Positions 17,559 to 27,604 of a DNA stretch of 64,000 nucleotides are shown here, one piece after another. How positions within the stretch are numbered: position 1 is the stretch's first letter; each line of letters begins with the position of its first letter. A model generated the notes under the pieces. That model searched no databases and had not been told where the DNA came from. It saw only the letters and a list, made by a program, of their open reading frames with translations. The stretch lies in assembly GCF_018141425.1 (NCBI RefSeq), contig NZ_CP058561.1:3162001-3226000 (forward strand), written 5' to 3'. Source of the stretch: Vallitalea guaymasensis (GTDB lineage: Bacteria; Bacillota; Clostridia; Lachnospirales; Vallitaleaceae). Position numbers and translations under genes: made by a program.

Positions 17559-19181
17559 ATGAAAACAAAAAAGATATTAGCAATTTTGTTAACGTTAACT
17601 TTAATGGGAACACTATTTATTGGTTGTGGTAAAAAAGATGATAGTGAAAAGGATAACAATACAGATACACAAACAAATTCAACCACTGACAAGCCAGAAG
17701 AAAAAGAATTAGAAGGTAGTTTGATTAGTGAGAAGCCACAGACATTTTCAATATTCTTAAACTTCAATAATATGCCTTTTAATCCTGAATGGCGTGTTTG
17801 GCAAGAAATTGCAGAGAGAACAAATATTTCTCTTGAAGGTGTAATTTCACAATCTAATTCCAATGAAGAAGAAGCATTCAACTTAATGCTTTCATCAGGA
17901 AAACTTGCAGATATTATTGGATTCAAGAATCCAGCTGAATTAGAAAAATTAGGTCGTGATGGTGGTTTAATTCCACTTAATGATTTAATCAAAGAACATG
18001 CACCAAATATCCAAAAGGTTCTTGATAATGATGCAAAATTCAGACAAGGCGCAACTGCTCTTGATGGAAATATATACTATATCCCTAAAAACCAAACTTT
18101 AGTTTCTGCTGAATTCTGGTGGATACGTCAGGACTGGTTAGATAAATTAGACCTAAAAGTTCCAACTACAGTAGATGAATTATACACTGTACTTACAGCA
18201 TTCAGAAACGATGACCCTAACGGAAATGGTGAAAAAGACGAGATACCTCTATTTGATAGAGCTGGATGGAAAATGCCAGATGAATACTTATACTTATGGG
18301 ATACAAGTACTGAATTCTATCCTCGTGATGGAAAAATGACTTTTGAACCAATGGAAGAGAATTTCAAAACAGGTGTTACTAATCTTGTAAAATGGTATAA
18401 AGAAGGTTTAATAGACCCAGAGATATTTACTCGTGGTGCAAAATCCAGAGATATCCTATACAGTGCAAATATTGGTGGTATGACTCATGATTGGCCAAGT
18501 ACAGGAAATTATAATAGAAGTCTTGCAGAAGATATTCCAGGATTTAACAATGTAAGTATTGCTCCACCAGCAAACCAAAATGGTGAAGTGATTGAAAGAA
18601 CAACTAGATATCCAGGAGTAGGCTGGGGAATTTCTTCACAATGTAAAGACCCTGTAACTCTTATCAAATTCTTTGACTTCATGTTCACAGAAGAAGGATC
18701 AACTCTTATGAACTGGGGTATTGAAGGTGAAACATACACTGTTAATGCTGATGGAACAAAATCTTATACTGATACAGTACTTAATAACGAGCAGACACCT
18801 TTGGGATACTTACGTTCATTAGGTATTCAATATCGTATCGGTATGTTACAAGATGCAGAATATGAGTATGCTTTCATGACACCAGAAGCTAGTGCAGCTG
18901 CAAAATTATACAATAGTAATCCACAATGGTTCTTAGAAGATATGCCTCCATATCTAGATGGTGAATTAGGATTAAAATATTCAGCAGAAGATGAAGCGGA
19001 ATATAAGAAGATAATGTCAGAAGTTAGACCATATGTTGATGAAATGTTCCAAAAATGGTTATTGGGAGCTTCAGATTTCGAAAAAGATTATGATGGATTC
19101 ATTAAAGAATTAAACAACAGAGGAATTGAAAGAGCTATTGAAATCAACCAAAAAGCATATGATACTTTCTTAGGAAAATAA
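17559..19181 (+). CDS. ABC sugar-binding lipoprotein
   Basis: 540 residues. A lipoprotein signal ends at Cys23 (LFIGC), followed by a flexible acidic linker rich in Asp, Asn and Thr. The rest is a type I extracellular solute-binding protein of the LplA/LipO group that partners LplB/LplC permeases. It should sit on the outer face of the membrane and capture oligosaccharides. The 116-base gap upstream contains no clear terminator, so it is probably co-transcribed with the permeases, perhaps with mRNA processing raising its level. Confidence 0.9.
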   Translation: MKTKKILAILLTLTLMGTLFIGCGKKDDSEKDNNTDTQTNSTTDKPEEKELEGSLISEKPQTFSIFLNFNNMPFNPEWRVWQEIAERTNISLEGVISQSNSNEEEAFNLMLSSGKLADIIGFKNPAELEKLGRDGGLIPLNDLIKEHAPNIQKVLDNDAKFRQGATALDGNIYYIPKNQTLVSAEFWWIRQDWLDKLDLKVPTTVDELYTVLTAFRNDDPNGNGEKDEIPLFDRAGWKMPDEYLYLWDTSTEFYPRDGKMTFEPMEENFKTGVTNLVKWYKEGLIDPEIFTRGAKSRDILYSANIGGMTHDWPSTGNYNRSLAEDIPGFNNVSIAPPANQNGEVIERTTRYPGVGWGISSQCKDPVTLIKFFDFMFTEEGSTLMNWGIEGETYTVNADGTKSYTDTVLNNEQTPLGYLRSLGIQYRIGMLQDAEYEYAFMTPEASAAAKLYNSNPQWFLEDMPPYLDGELGLKYSAEDEAEYKKIMSEVRPYVDEMFQKWLLGASDFEKDYDGFIKELNNRGIERAIEINQKAYDTFLGK

Positions 19182-19204
19182 TATATTAAGGATGGACAAT
19201 AAAA

Positions 19205-21460
19205 ATGAAGCTTAGGTATAATAACTTTCCAACTGATTGGAAAGAAGGATTACTTATTGGAAATGGTAGACTTAATGGTATCCTATGGGGAGATAGTAAT
19301 AAAGATATTATCAGCCTTAATCATGAACGTCTATGGACTGGTAAGTATGGAGATAGAAAGAACAGAACTTCATATGAATACTTACCTAAAGTAAGAGAAC
19401 TTCTAAAAGAAAAAGATTACTTTAGAGGAACAGCCTTAGCTTCCTTGGCATTTGGTGGTGATGGGGGAATATCCCCCTACCCACGCCAAGAAGATTCATT
19501 CAAGCCTGCTGGGGAAATAGTATTTACATATGATGAAGAACAAGAGAATTATGTAGAGAGAGTACTTGATATACATAGTGGAATAGCAACAGTAGTAAAG
19601 AAAGATATAATAATAGAAGCTTTTGCAGATTGTGTAACTGGAATTATGGTTGCATCATGGATGGGCAGAAATGAGTTTAGTGGTACACTTCATTATGAAA
19701 GACAAGAAGATGGAGCCATAGAAGATATTAGAGCAGATAGAAATAATATAATATATTATTGCAAAATAGATTCAGTAAGTAGTTTCAAAGTAATTGTAAA
19801 AGTAGATACAGACGGTATTTTAGAATATGGTAGAAAAGAAATACATATAAGGAATGCTACATATATTAAAACATTCACTAATATAGGAGTATCATTCAAT
19901 GATATTGAAAAAGAGATTAATGATTATCCTTTTCCTGTCATAGATATAGAGGAATTGAAAAAAAATCACAGTGAAAAATTTTTAAGAGCCATGAGCAAAA
20001 CAGATATTAGTATAGCTGATAACAAAACAGATGAATTATCTGATTCATATATAAATGAAAGAATAGAAAAAGTTAGAAGTGGAAATCAAGATGTTAATCT
20101 TATTGAGATATATGCAAAATTCGGTATATATCTAATGGTATCAGGTTCAATCTGTGGAAAGCTTCCATTGAATCTCCAAGGTAAATGGAATTGTGATATA
20201 GTACCTCCTTGGTTCAGTGATTATCATTTTAACATTAACATCCAGATGAACTATTGGTTTACAGAACAATTAGGATACCCAGAGTATTCAAGGCAACTAT
20301 TTGAGTATGTAAACAAATTTGCTGAGAGTGGAAGAGAAGCGGCAAAATTATTATATGGCTGTAATGGAACAGTACTCTCACTTAATGGAGACCATTGGGC
20401 AATTTCAACACCAGAAGCATATAACTATGCAGCATGGATTGGTGGAGCAGCATGGATGGCACAACATTATTGGTGGCATTATCAATATAATGGAGATAAA
20501 GATTTTCTAAGGAATGAAGCCTATCCTTTCTTCAAATCAACTGTAGATTTCTATATGGATTATATAGAAGTTGATGATAATGATATAGCTCAGATAATGC
20601 CAAGTCAATCTCCAGAAAATCGTTTTGAAGGTACTGGTTATTTTCCAGTAAGCATGTGTATATCATCAGCTATGGACGTACAATTAGCCTATGATGCTTT
20701 TACTTATGCAATAGATACTTCAAAATTATTGAATATTGATCAAGAAAGATGTGCTGAGTGGGAACAAATACGAGATAGATTACCTGATTTCAAAGTTGGA
20801 AAAGATGGACGTTTGTTGGAATGGGATAATGAAGATAAAATAGAAGTTGAAAAAGGGCATCGTCATTATTCACATTTATATGGAGTATTTCCATCAACCT
20901 TATTCAATTCAATAAATAGAACAGAACAATTTGAGGCAGGTAGAAAATCATTAGAATATAGATTAGACCAAAATGGTGGAGGTACTGGCTGGAGTAGAGC
21001 GTGGGCAGCATGTTTATTCGCACGTCTACAAGATGGTGAAGCAGCTAACCACCAATTGAGTTATCTACTTACAGAACTATCATCCTCTGCCTTACTTGAT
21101 TTGCATCCTAGACCTCCTAGATGTACAGTTAGAAATGAGGATACGGAATTCGTATTTCAGATTGATGGTAATCTAGGTGCAACTAGAGCAGTACTTGAAT
21201 GTATTATACAATGTTACGAAGGAAAGATATTCTTGTTACCTGCACTTCCAGCTTCGTGGGAGAAAGGAAGTATAACAGGAGTAAAAACCATAGGTGGTCA
21301 CATAATTGACCTTGCTTATGAAAAAGGTAAAATAACATCACTTAAGATTGAAATGGGATTTGAAGAAAAGATAGTAATTGATAATGGCAATAGACTTTTA
21401 GATGGAGATGAAGAGGTTGTAATACAAGGAGAAAAAGGCAAAGTCTATACATTAGTGTAA
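19205..21460 (+). CDS. GH95-family glycoside hydrolase (alpha-L-fucosidase/galactosidase-like)
   Basis: 751 residues without a signal peptide, so probably cytoplasmic. The N-terminal beta-rich region (LLIGNGRLNGILWG, HERLWTG) and an (alpha/alpha)6 barrel with LPLNLQGKWN, FNINIQMNYW, HRHYSHLYGVFPS, WSRAWAACLFARL and FQIDGNLGATRAV match the GH95 pattern. Known GH95 enzymes remove alpha-1,2-L-fucose or alpha-L-galactose by inversion. Its place in an operon with a sulfatase and GH88, controlled like a chondroitin-type lyase, suggests it trims fucose-like branches or another side sugar. Substrate is inferred. Confidence 0.85.
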   Translation: MKLRYNNFPTDWKEGLLIGNGRLNGILWGDSNKDIISLNHERLWTGKYGDRKNRTSYEYLPKVRELLKEKDYFRGTALASLAFGGDGGISPYPRQEDSFKPAGEIVFTYDEEQENYVERVLDIHSGIATVVKKDIIIEAFADCVTGIMVASWMGRNEFSGTLHYERQEDGAIEDIRADRNNIIYYCKIDSVSSFKVIVKVDTDGILEYGRKEIHIRNATYIKTFTNIGVSFNDIEKEINDYPFPVIDIEELKKNHSEKFLRAMSKTDISIADNKTDELSDSYINERIEKVRSGNQDVNLIEIYAKFGIYLMVSGSICGKLPLNLQGKWNCDIVPPWFSDYHFNINIQMNYWFTEQLGYPEYSRQLFEYVNKFAESGREAAKLLYGCNGTVLSLNGDHWAISTPEAYNYAAWIGGAAWMAQHYWWHYQYNGDKDFLRNEAYPFFKSTVDFYMDYIEVDDNDIAQIMPSQSPENRFEGTGYFPVSMCISSAMDVQLAYDAFTYAIDTSKLLNIDQERCAEWEQIRDRLPDFKVGKDGRLLEWDNEDKIEVEKGHRHYSHLYGVFPSTLFNSINRTEQFEAGRKSLEYRLDQNGGGTGWSRAWAACLFARLQDGEAANHQLSYLLTELSSSALLDLHPRPPRCTVRNEDTEFVFQIDGNLGATRAVLECIIQCYEGKIFLLPALPASWEKGSITGVKTIGGHIIDLAYEKGKITSLKIEMGFEEKIVIDNGNRLLDGDEEVVIQGEKGKVYTLV

Positions 21461-21481
21461 GTTTTTTGGAAGGAGATTCAC

Positions 21482-22867
21482 ATGGCTAAGAAAAATTTGT
21501 TATATATTTTTGCTGACCAATGGAGAAAGATAGCAGTAGGAATTGAAGGACAAGATAAAATAATAACCCCTAACATGGATAGATTCGCAACAGAGAGTAA
21601 AGTTTTTGATAATGCTATTAGTACATATCCCCTTTGTTCACCTCATAGAGCTGCACTTATGACAGGAAAATATCCTTACTCTTGTGGTATGTGGACAAAT
21701 TGTAAAATAGGATTAGATGAAACAGTAATGTTAAAACCACAAGAAGAAACCATAGGAAAAACACTTAAAAGAAATGGATATGAAACAGCATATATAGGAA
21801 AATGGCATTTAGATGCAAGTGAATTAAACTTCAATAAAAATCCTGAATCAGGTGCAATCAATTGGGATGCATTTACACCTGAAGGAGAAAGACGTCAAGG
21901 ATTTGACTATTGGTTCTCATATGGAGCGATGGATAAACATCTAAATCCTCATTATTGGAGAAATACACCAATGAAGATTGAACCAGGGAAATGGTCTCCA
22001 GAAGTAGAGACAGATGTAGCACTTGATTACCTTGAAAACAGGGATAAGAGTAAGCCATTCTGTATGTTTGTTTCATGGAATCCACCTCACCCTCCTTACG
22101 ATAAAGTACCTGAAAAATATGTAGAGATGTACGATGATATTCCTCTTAGAGAAAATGTCCCAAAAGAAATGAGAGAAGACAAAGAATATCTAAGAACTAT
22201 CAAAGAATATTTTGCAGCAGTTACAGGACTTGATGAAAACTTCAAAAGGATACTAGATTATCTAAAAGAAAACAACTTGGAAGAGGATACAATAGTAGTA
22301 TTATCAGCTGATCATGGAGATATGATGGGTTCTCAAGGAATATATGGAAAAAATATATGGTACGAAGAATCAATCAATATACCTTTCATGATTAGAGGAG
22401 AAGGCATAGAACCAGGAAGAACAGATTGTCTATTCTCAAGTATAGATCATATGCCAACTCTGCTTGATTTATTAGAAGTTGATATCCCAGCTGCAGTACA
22501 AGGACAAAGTTTCAAAGATATAATAGAAGACAAAAAAATGGATGAACCAGATACTGTATTTTTATCAATGATTCCAGGGATGCCTGAACTTATTGAACCT
22601 TATAGAAAAAGGGGATTAAATAATAAGTCCTTCGGTTGGAGAGGAATCAGAACTAAAAAACACACTTATGTTATTGATAACGGTACTCATCCAGATGAAA
22701 AACAAAAAAGATATCTATATGATAATGAAAATGATCCTTATCAACTGAATCCAGTAATATTAAGTTCAACTGATGAACGATGCAAAAAATATGATGAATA
22801 TCTAAAAGGTTATTTGAAAGAAATCAAAGACCCATTCTTAATGAAAGGATTAGATAATAATGGTTGA
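21482..22867 (+). CDS. Cys-type sulfatase (S1 family), second copy
   Basis: 461 residues, no signal peptide. The formylglycine motif is Cys52-Ser-Pro-His-Arg56 in LCSPHRAALMTG, with metal motifs FADQW at the N-terminus and SADHGDMMGSQG near 280. It is expected to desulfate imported glycosaminoglycan-derived sugars in the cytoplasm. It needs an anaerobic sulfatase-maturating enzyme for activation; none is evident in this operon. Its stop overlaps the next start by eight bases, which couples it to the GH88 gene. It is only distantly similar to the sulfatase at 1562, so the two probably differ in regiospecificity. Confidence 0.92.
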   Translation: MAKKNLLYIFADQWRKIAVGIEGQDKIITPNMDRFATESKVFDNAISTYPLCSPHRAALMTGKYPYSCGMWTNCKIGLDETVMLKPQEETIGKTLKRNGYETAYIGKWHLDASELNFNKNPESGAINWDAFTPEGERRQGFDYWFSYGAMDKHLNPHYWRNTPMKIEPGKWSPEVETDVALDYLENRDKSKPFCMFVSWNPPHPPYDKVPEKYVEMYDDIPLRENVPKEMREDKEYLRTIKEYFAAVTGLDENFKRILDYLKENNLEEDTIVVLSADHGDMMGSQGIYGKNIWYEESINIPFMIRGEGIEPGRTDCLFSSIDHMPTLLDLLEVDIPAAVQGQSFKDIIEDKKMDEPDTVFLSMIPGMPELIEPYRKRGLNNKSFGWRGIRTKKHTYVIDNGTHPDEKQKRYLYDNENDPYQLNPVILSSTDERCKKYDEYLKGYLKEIKDPFLMKGLDNNG

Positions 22868-24026
22868 TATATCCAAATACAAAAAACCTAATGATGTAGA
22901 GATAGAACAAGCTATGAATAACGCTGTAACGCAAGTAGAAACAGATTTAGAAAACTTTACACATAAATTCAAGATAAACGGAACCACTGATAATTTCTAT
23001 GAACCTAATGACAATATATCATGGACATCGGGTTTTTGGACCGGACAGATATGGATGGCATATGAAATAACAGGTGATGAAAAATATAGAAAAGCAGCAG
23101 AAATTCAGGTAGACAGTTTTCTTCATAGAATAGAGAACAAAATTGAAACCAACAATCATGATATGGGATTTTTATATAGTCTATCCTGTGTAGCAGCTTA
23201 CAAATTAACAGGTAATAAAAACGCAAAAAAAGCAGCAATACTAGCAGCAGACAATTTAATCTCACGTTACAGAGAAGATGGTAAATTCATTCAGGCTTGG
23301 GGAAATGTTGGAGCAGATGATAACTATCGTCTAATTATCGACTGTCTTCTAAACCTTCCATTACTATATTGGACAAGTGACGTAACTGGTGACGATAAAT
23401 ACGCTAAAATAGCTAAACAACATATTGACACTTCCTTGAAAGTTATTATGCGTGATGATTGTTCTACATATCACACATTCTATTTTGAACAGGGAACAGG
23501 AAAGCCACTATATGGAGAAACAAGGCAAGGTTATAGTAATGATTCTTCATGGTCAAGAGGTCAAGCTTGGGGTGTATATGGAACAGCTTTAAGCTACATG
23601 TATACCAAGAACCCAGAGTACATTGAAAAATTCTACAAGATAACTGACTTTTTCATTGATAATTTACCAAAGGACCTAGTACCTTATTGGGATTTCAAAT
23701 TCACCGATGGAAGTGACGAACCAAAAGACAGTTCAGCAGCTACAATAGCTGTATGCGGTATGCTTGAAATGTCAAAATATCTTGATGAAGAAAAATCAGA
23801 TTACTACATAGATATAGCTCTAAAGATACTAAAATCTTTGATTGATAATTACGCAGTTAGTGATTCCAAGATATCCAACGGTCAATTACTACATGGTGTC
23901 TATGCAAGAAAATCACCGTATAATCCATGTAGGAACAGGAATGTAGATGAATGTAATACATGGGGCGATTACTATTATATGGAAGCTCTCATAAGATTAA
24001 CTAGAGATTGGAAATTATATTGGTAG
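22860..24026 (+). CDS. GH88 unsaturated glucuronyl hydrolase
   Basis: 388 residues forming an (alpha/alpha)6 barrel. Asp101 in NNHDMGF and Asp161 in IIDCLLNLPLLYW correspond to the two catalytic Asp of Bacillus unsaturated glucuronyl hydrolase. WTSGFWTGQIWMAYE and SSWSRGQAWGVYG are typical substrate-pocket motifs. The enzyme hydrates the 4,5-unsaturated uronic acid left by the lyase and releases it from the disaccharide, the expected next step after PL8 cleavage. No signal peptide. Its start overlaps the sulfatase stop. It is the last gene of the operon. Confidence 0.93.
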   Translation: MVDISKYKKPNDVEIEQAMNNAVTQVETDLENFTHKFKINGTTDNFYEPNDNISWTSGFWTGQIWMAYEITGDEKYRKAAEIQVDSFLHRIENKIETNNHDMGFLYSLSCVAAYKLTGNKNAKKAAILAADNLISRYREDGKFIQAWGNVGADDNYRLIIDCLLNLPLLYWTSDVTGDDKYAKIAKQHIDTSLKVIMRDDCSTYHTFYFEQGTGKPLYGETRQGYSNDSSWSRGQAWGVYGTALSYMYTKNPEYIEKFYKITDFFIDNLPKDLVPYWDFKFTDGSDEPKDSSAATIAVCGMLEMSKYLDEEKSDYYIDIALKILKSLIDNYAVSDSKISNGQLLHGVYARKSPYNPCRNRNVDECNTWGDYYYMEALIRLTRDWKLYW

Positions 24027-24120
24027 GAAGAATAGAACAAATGAATAGGCATATTCGAGCCTGCTCATTTTAGACTGTCGACAAAGTATTAAGTTGAAAA
24101 AAGACAACGGTCGTATATTG

Positions 24121-24223
24121 AAATCATATATAGTGATAATCACTCTCGTTACGTTTGTTGCATCTATCTGTTTATAAGGATGCAACAAGCCGTAAAGGTC
24201 GTGATTATCACTATATATGATTT
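24121..24223. repeat. Long palindromic element E1
   Basis: Perfect 23-bp arms at 24121-24143 and 24201-24223 enclose a 57-base loop with further pairing (GTTGCATC at 24157-24164 with GATGCAAC at 24179-24186; TTACG with CGTAA). It lies 95 bases after the GH88 gene. It lacks a U run at its end, so it is not a simple terminator. The core looks only loosely like E2-E4. Confidence 0.7.
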
Positions 24224-24394
24224 TCTCTATATTTACCACTCTTGAGCCAGTTTGAAAATGCACTTCGTTATAGTATTGCGTTAATGGATAATGCCATATG
24301 TTTTGTTTTTTTATTTATCTATGAAAAGCAATAGCCAGTAGCTATTTAAAATAGAAGAAAAAGTGTTTTGTAACTATATTGATGGACACTTAAA

Positions 24395-24500
24395 GCAAAA
24401 TAGTATATGTATATGTGAAGTAGTGAGGCAGGACGCCGAACCCAGCTTTTTGCTCAGGACGAGCAAGTAGCTGGCGAAACATATACATATACTATTTTGC
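24395..24500. repeat. Long palindromic element E2
   Basis: Perfect 22-bp arms at 24395-24416 and 24479-24500 enclose a core with its own stem (CCAGCT with AGCTGG, TGCTC with GAGCA). The core carries TGAGGCA and CTCAGGACGAGCAAGTA, shared in part with E3 and E4. It lies upstream of the MFS gene and is much more GC-rich than the surroundings. The rest of the 24027-24655 gap shows a TTGACA near 24583 as a possible promoter. Confidence 0.7.
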
Positions 24501-24655
24501 AAACTCCAAGTCAGAACAAAATACTTATTCTGACCTACTTGACATCTTATAAAAACAAAATAATGATTATTAAATGAATTCCCTTGACAAGAGTCGAATT
24601 ATAGTCCATTATATTATAACAATGTTTAAAAAAAGTTAATAAGGAGGATAATGTA

Positions 24656-25930
24656 GTGGTTATAAAATCGTTTAAACAGTATTCAGGTTTGCCGAAAGAG
24701 ATCTACATTCTCGCTATTCAGAGATTTGTTAATTCACTAGGCGGTTTTGTTTATGCCTTTTTGACTCTGTTTCTGAGTAAGAGATTAGGTTTGCAAGAAA
24801 ATGTTATTGGTACTTTTATGTTAATTTGTTCTCTAGTCGGTATACCTGGTTCACTTATTTCTGGTCATCTAGTTGATAAATGTAATAGAAAAACAATTTT
24901 GCTTGTTTCAAGAACTTTATCAGCTTTCATATTTATTATTTGCGGTTTCCTTGGTAATTCAATAACGGTTGTTTATTTACTTATTATATCAAGCTTTATA
25001 TCTAGTTTTTCAGGCCCAGCAAGTGGTGCTATGACAGCGGATTTAACTACTCCTGAAAATAGAAAACAAAGTTTCTCCTTATTGTACCTAGGAATGAATG
25101 TTGGACTTGCTTTTGGATTTACAATTGCAGGATATTTATTTGAAAATTACACCAGATGGATATTTTGGGGTGATGGTATAACATCTTTACTTAGTTTATT
25201 ATTAGTAGTTTTTTATATAAAAGATACTAGACCAACAAAAGCTCAGATAAAAGAAATTAACGAATCTGATAGAGAGGGAGAAAAAGAGGAAAAAGGTTCT
25301 GTAGTTACAGCGCTTGTCAGAAGACCATTCCTATTAGGATTTGTAATTATATCTTCTGTTATTGGCTTTGTATATAATCAGCATGGATTTATTATGCCGT
25401 TGCATCTGGAGGAATTATTCCCTGATATGGGAGCGAAATATTTTGGTAATGTAATGGCTATTAATACAATGATTGTTGTTGTATTTACACCAATCATAAT
25501 GTACTGTACAAGAAGGATTAAACCAGTTGTTAATGTGGCTATTGCAACTTTAACATACATAGTAGGTTTTGGCATGATGGGATTGATTAATGAGTTATGG
25601 GTATTCTTTGTTGCTGTATTCATCTGGACAACAGGTGAAATAATTGCTACAACCAATACAGGAGTCTATATCTCTAACCATTCACCTGTTAATCATCGTG
25701 GTAGATTCAACTCCATTATAGGTATGATTCAGGCTGCTGGACGTTCTTTTGCTCCATTCTTCATGGGAATGTTCCTAGTGTCACACAGCAACTCACAAGG
25801 CTGGATATTGACTGGATTCGTTGCGATAATAGCATTTATAATGCTTTATATATTATTTACAACAGAAAAGCGTCACAATGAAAATATTGATAACGTTCAG
25901 GAATTACTTTCTGAAAAAGAGGCATCATAA
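24656..25930 (+). CDS. MFS transporter
   Basis: 424 residues with about 12 membrane segments and the MFS loop motif GHLVDKCNRKTILL after segment 2. It resembles drug/sugar exporters of the MdtH/YfmO-like type. The start is GTG at 24656, eight bases after AAGGAGG; the nearby ATG is followed immediately by a stop. Substrate is unknown. It may form an operon with the MATE gene 38 bases downstream. Confidence 0.85.
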   Translation: MVIKSFKQYSGLPKEIYILAIQRFVNSLGGFVYAFLTLFLSKRLGLQENVIGTFMLICSLVGIPGSLISGHLVDKCNRKTILLVSRTLSAFIFIICGFLGNSITVVYLLIISSFISSFSGPASGAMTADLTTPENRKQSFSLLYLGMNVGLAFGFTIAGYLFENYTRWIFWGDGITSLLSLLLVVFYIKDTRPTKAQIKEINESDREGEKEEKGSVVTALVRRPFLLGFVIISSVIGFVYNQHGFIMPLHLEELFPDMGAKYFGNVMAINTMIVVVFTPIIMYCTRRIKPVVNVAIATLTYIVGFGMMGLINELWVFFVAVFIWTTGEIIATTNTGVYISNHSPVNHRGRFNSIIGMIQAAGRSFAPFFMGMFLVSHSNSQGWILTGFVAIIAFIMLYILFTTEKRHNENIDNVQELLSEKEAS

Positions 25931-25968
25931 CAATAAAGCTATAAGGGTTATATAGAAAGGATTTACTT

Positions 25969-27351
25969 ATGAAGAATAAAAATATAGACGCTACTAAAGG
26001 CGATATAAAGAAAAATCTGTGGATACTGGCATGGCCTATAATGATAGGTAATCTGATACAGGTTATATATAATATGACAGATACATATTGGGTAGGGAAA
26101 CTTGACAACAGTACTGAAGCCATTGCAGCTGTTACCATTACATTTTCAGTTGTATTTGTATTAGTTTCATTAGCGGCTGGATTAGGTATAGGCTCAGCAA
26201 CGTTAGCAGCTCAATATTATGGTGCTAGAGAATATAAGAAGGTTGACGAAGTAACCTATACATCATTAATTGTAATTGGTGCTATTGCATTGGTTTTTGT
26301 TGCTGGAGGTATAATTTTTTACAGGCAGCTTTTTGACTTATTACAGACTCCAGATAACATTATTCCTATAGCAAAGGATTATTTCATTATAATAATGGTA
26401 GGTATGATATTCATGTTCATATTCTTTATCATGAGTGGGATATTACGTGGAGTAGGAGATACTAGAACACCTATGATTGCAGGTATAGTCTCTGGTGTAA
26501 TAAATATGATATTGGATCCGTTTCTAATATTTGGATGGTGGATATTCCCTGAACTAGGTATTTCGGGAGCTGCCTATGCAACTGTAATATCTAGAGTATT
26601 TGCTTCAGGATACATTTTTTATGTAGTACTAAGGGGCAAGACTTTCTTGAGAATGAACTTACGCAATATAAAAGTGGATTTGAAAATTACAAAACAATTA
26701 TTTAAGATTGGAGTACCTTCCAGTATTTCACAAGCTGTAATAAGTTTAGGTGGAACAGTTATAATAAGTAGAGTAAATATGTTTGGTGATGTTGCAATAG
26801 CAACACATGGTATTGGTAATAGATTGGAATCTTTGTTGGCCATGCCTACAATGGGACTGGCTCAAGCCGCAAGTTCAATAGTTGGACAGAATCTAGGTGC
26901 TGGACAAAAGGAAAGAGCATTCAAGAGTGGGCAATATGCCATGAAAGCATCATTTATCATCCTTGTAATATTGGGAGCTATTTTTGCAATATTCCCTACA
27001 GTATTTTTTGATATATTCTCAGACGATACAGAAGTAATAGGGATGGGACGTTATTATATATATGGAATAACATTATTATATGCTTTTGTAGGTTGTAGAA
27101 TTGTCATGTCCAATGTATTCCAAGGAGCAGGTGCTGCTTCCGTATCCATGTGGTTAAGCTTAATCTGCTTATGGGGATTCAGGGTTCCACTCTCTTATGC
27201 ACTATCCTATACTCCATTAGGAATAAAAGGATTATGGTTAGGAGTTGGATTATCCTTCATAGTTAGTTTCTTTTTTATGTATTATTTCTATAAAAAAGGT
27301 AACTGGATGAATAAGGTTGTTGTAGAAAAGAAAGAACAAGTAGAGGCATAG
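25969..27351 (+). CDS. MATE-family efflux transporter
   Basis: 460 residues in two homologous halves of six membrane segments, with MATE hallmarks: an N-terminal WILAWPIMIGNLIQVIYNMTDTYWVG, GLGIGSATLAAQYYGA and, in the second half, GLAQAASSIVGQNLGAGQ. Such proteins extrude cationic drugs or metabolites in exchange for Na+ or H+. It lies 38 bases after the MFS gene. Confidence 0.92.
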   Translation: MKNKNIDATKGDIKKNLWILAWPIMIGNLIQVIYNMTDTYWVGKLDNSTEAIAAVTITFSVVFVLVSLAAGLGIGSATLAAQYYGAREYKKVDEVTYTSLIVIGAIALVFVAGGIIFYRQLFDLLQTPDNIIPIAKDYFIIIMVGMIFMFIFFIMSGILRGVGDTRTPMIAGIVSGVINMILDPFLIFGWWIFPELGISGAAYATVISRVFASGYIFYVVLRGKTFLRMNLRNIKVDLKITKQLFKIGVPSSISQAVISLGGTVIISRVNMFGDVAIATHGIGNRLESLLAMPTMGLAQAASSIVGQNLGAGQKERAFKSGQYAMKASFIILVILGAIFAIFPTVFFDIFSDDTEVIGMGRYYIYGITLLYAFVGCRIVMSNVFQGAGAASVSMWLSLICLWGFRVPLSYALSYTPLGIKGLWLGVGLSFIVSFFFMYYFYKKGNWMNKVVVEKKEQVEA

Positions 27352-27421
27352 TATATTATTAGAATTTTAATTAAAAGAAATCCTATCTGAAAATACATTT
27401 AATATAGAAGTCAATTAAGAG

Positions 27422-27450
27422 ATAGAGCCCAATGAGGCTCTATTTCTATT
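27422..27450 (+). terminator. Terminator after the MATE gene
   Basis: Stem ATAGAGCC (27422-27429) with GGCTCTAT (27436-27443), loop of six, followed by a short T-rich stretch. Confidence 0.6.
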
Positions 27451-27604
27451 AATACGTTGTATTTGATAAATACTATGTTATAAGATTATTTAATTTTTAT
27501 ATATATTCACACTTTAAAAAGATTATTATATGTGGTATTGTTGTATTAAAAACTATTGAAATTAATTATAGTAATAAAATTTAGTAAATGGAGTGTGAAT
27601 AATA

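Noticed and set aside
24121-24500. E1 and E2 as ends of one transposable element or as ordinary terminators
   Set aside because: Their arms differ from each other, there is no transposase frame between them, and no U tract follows the stems.
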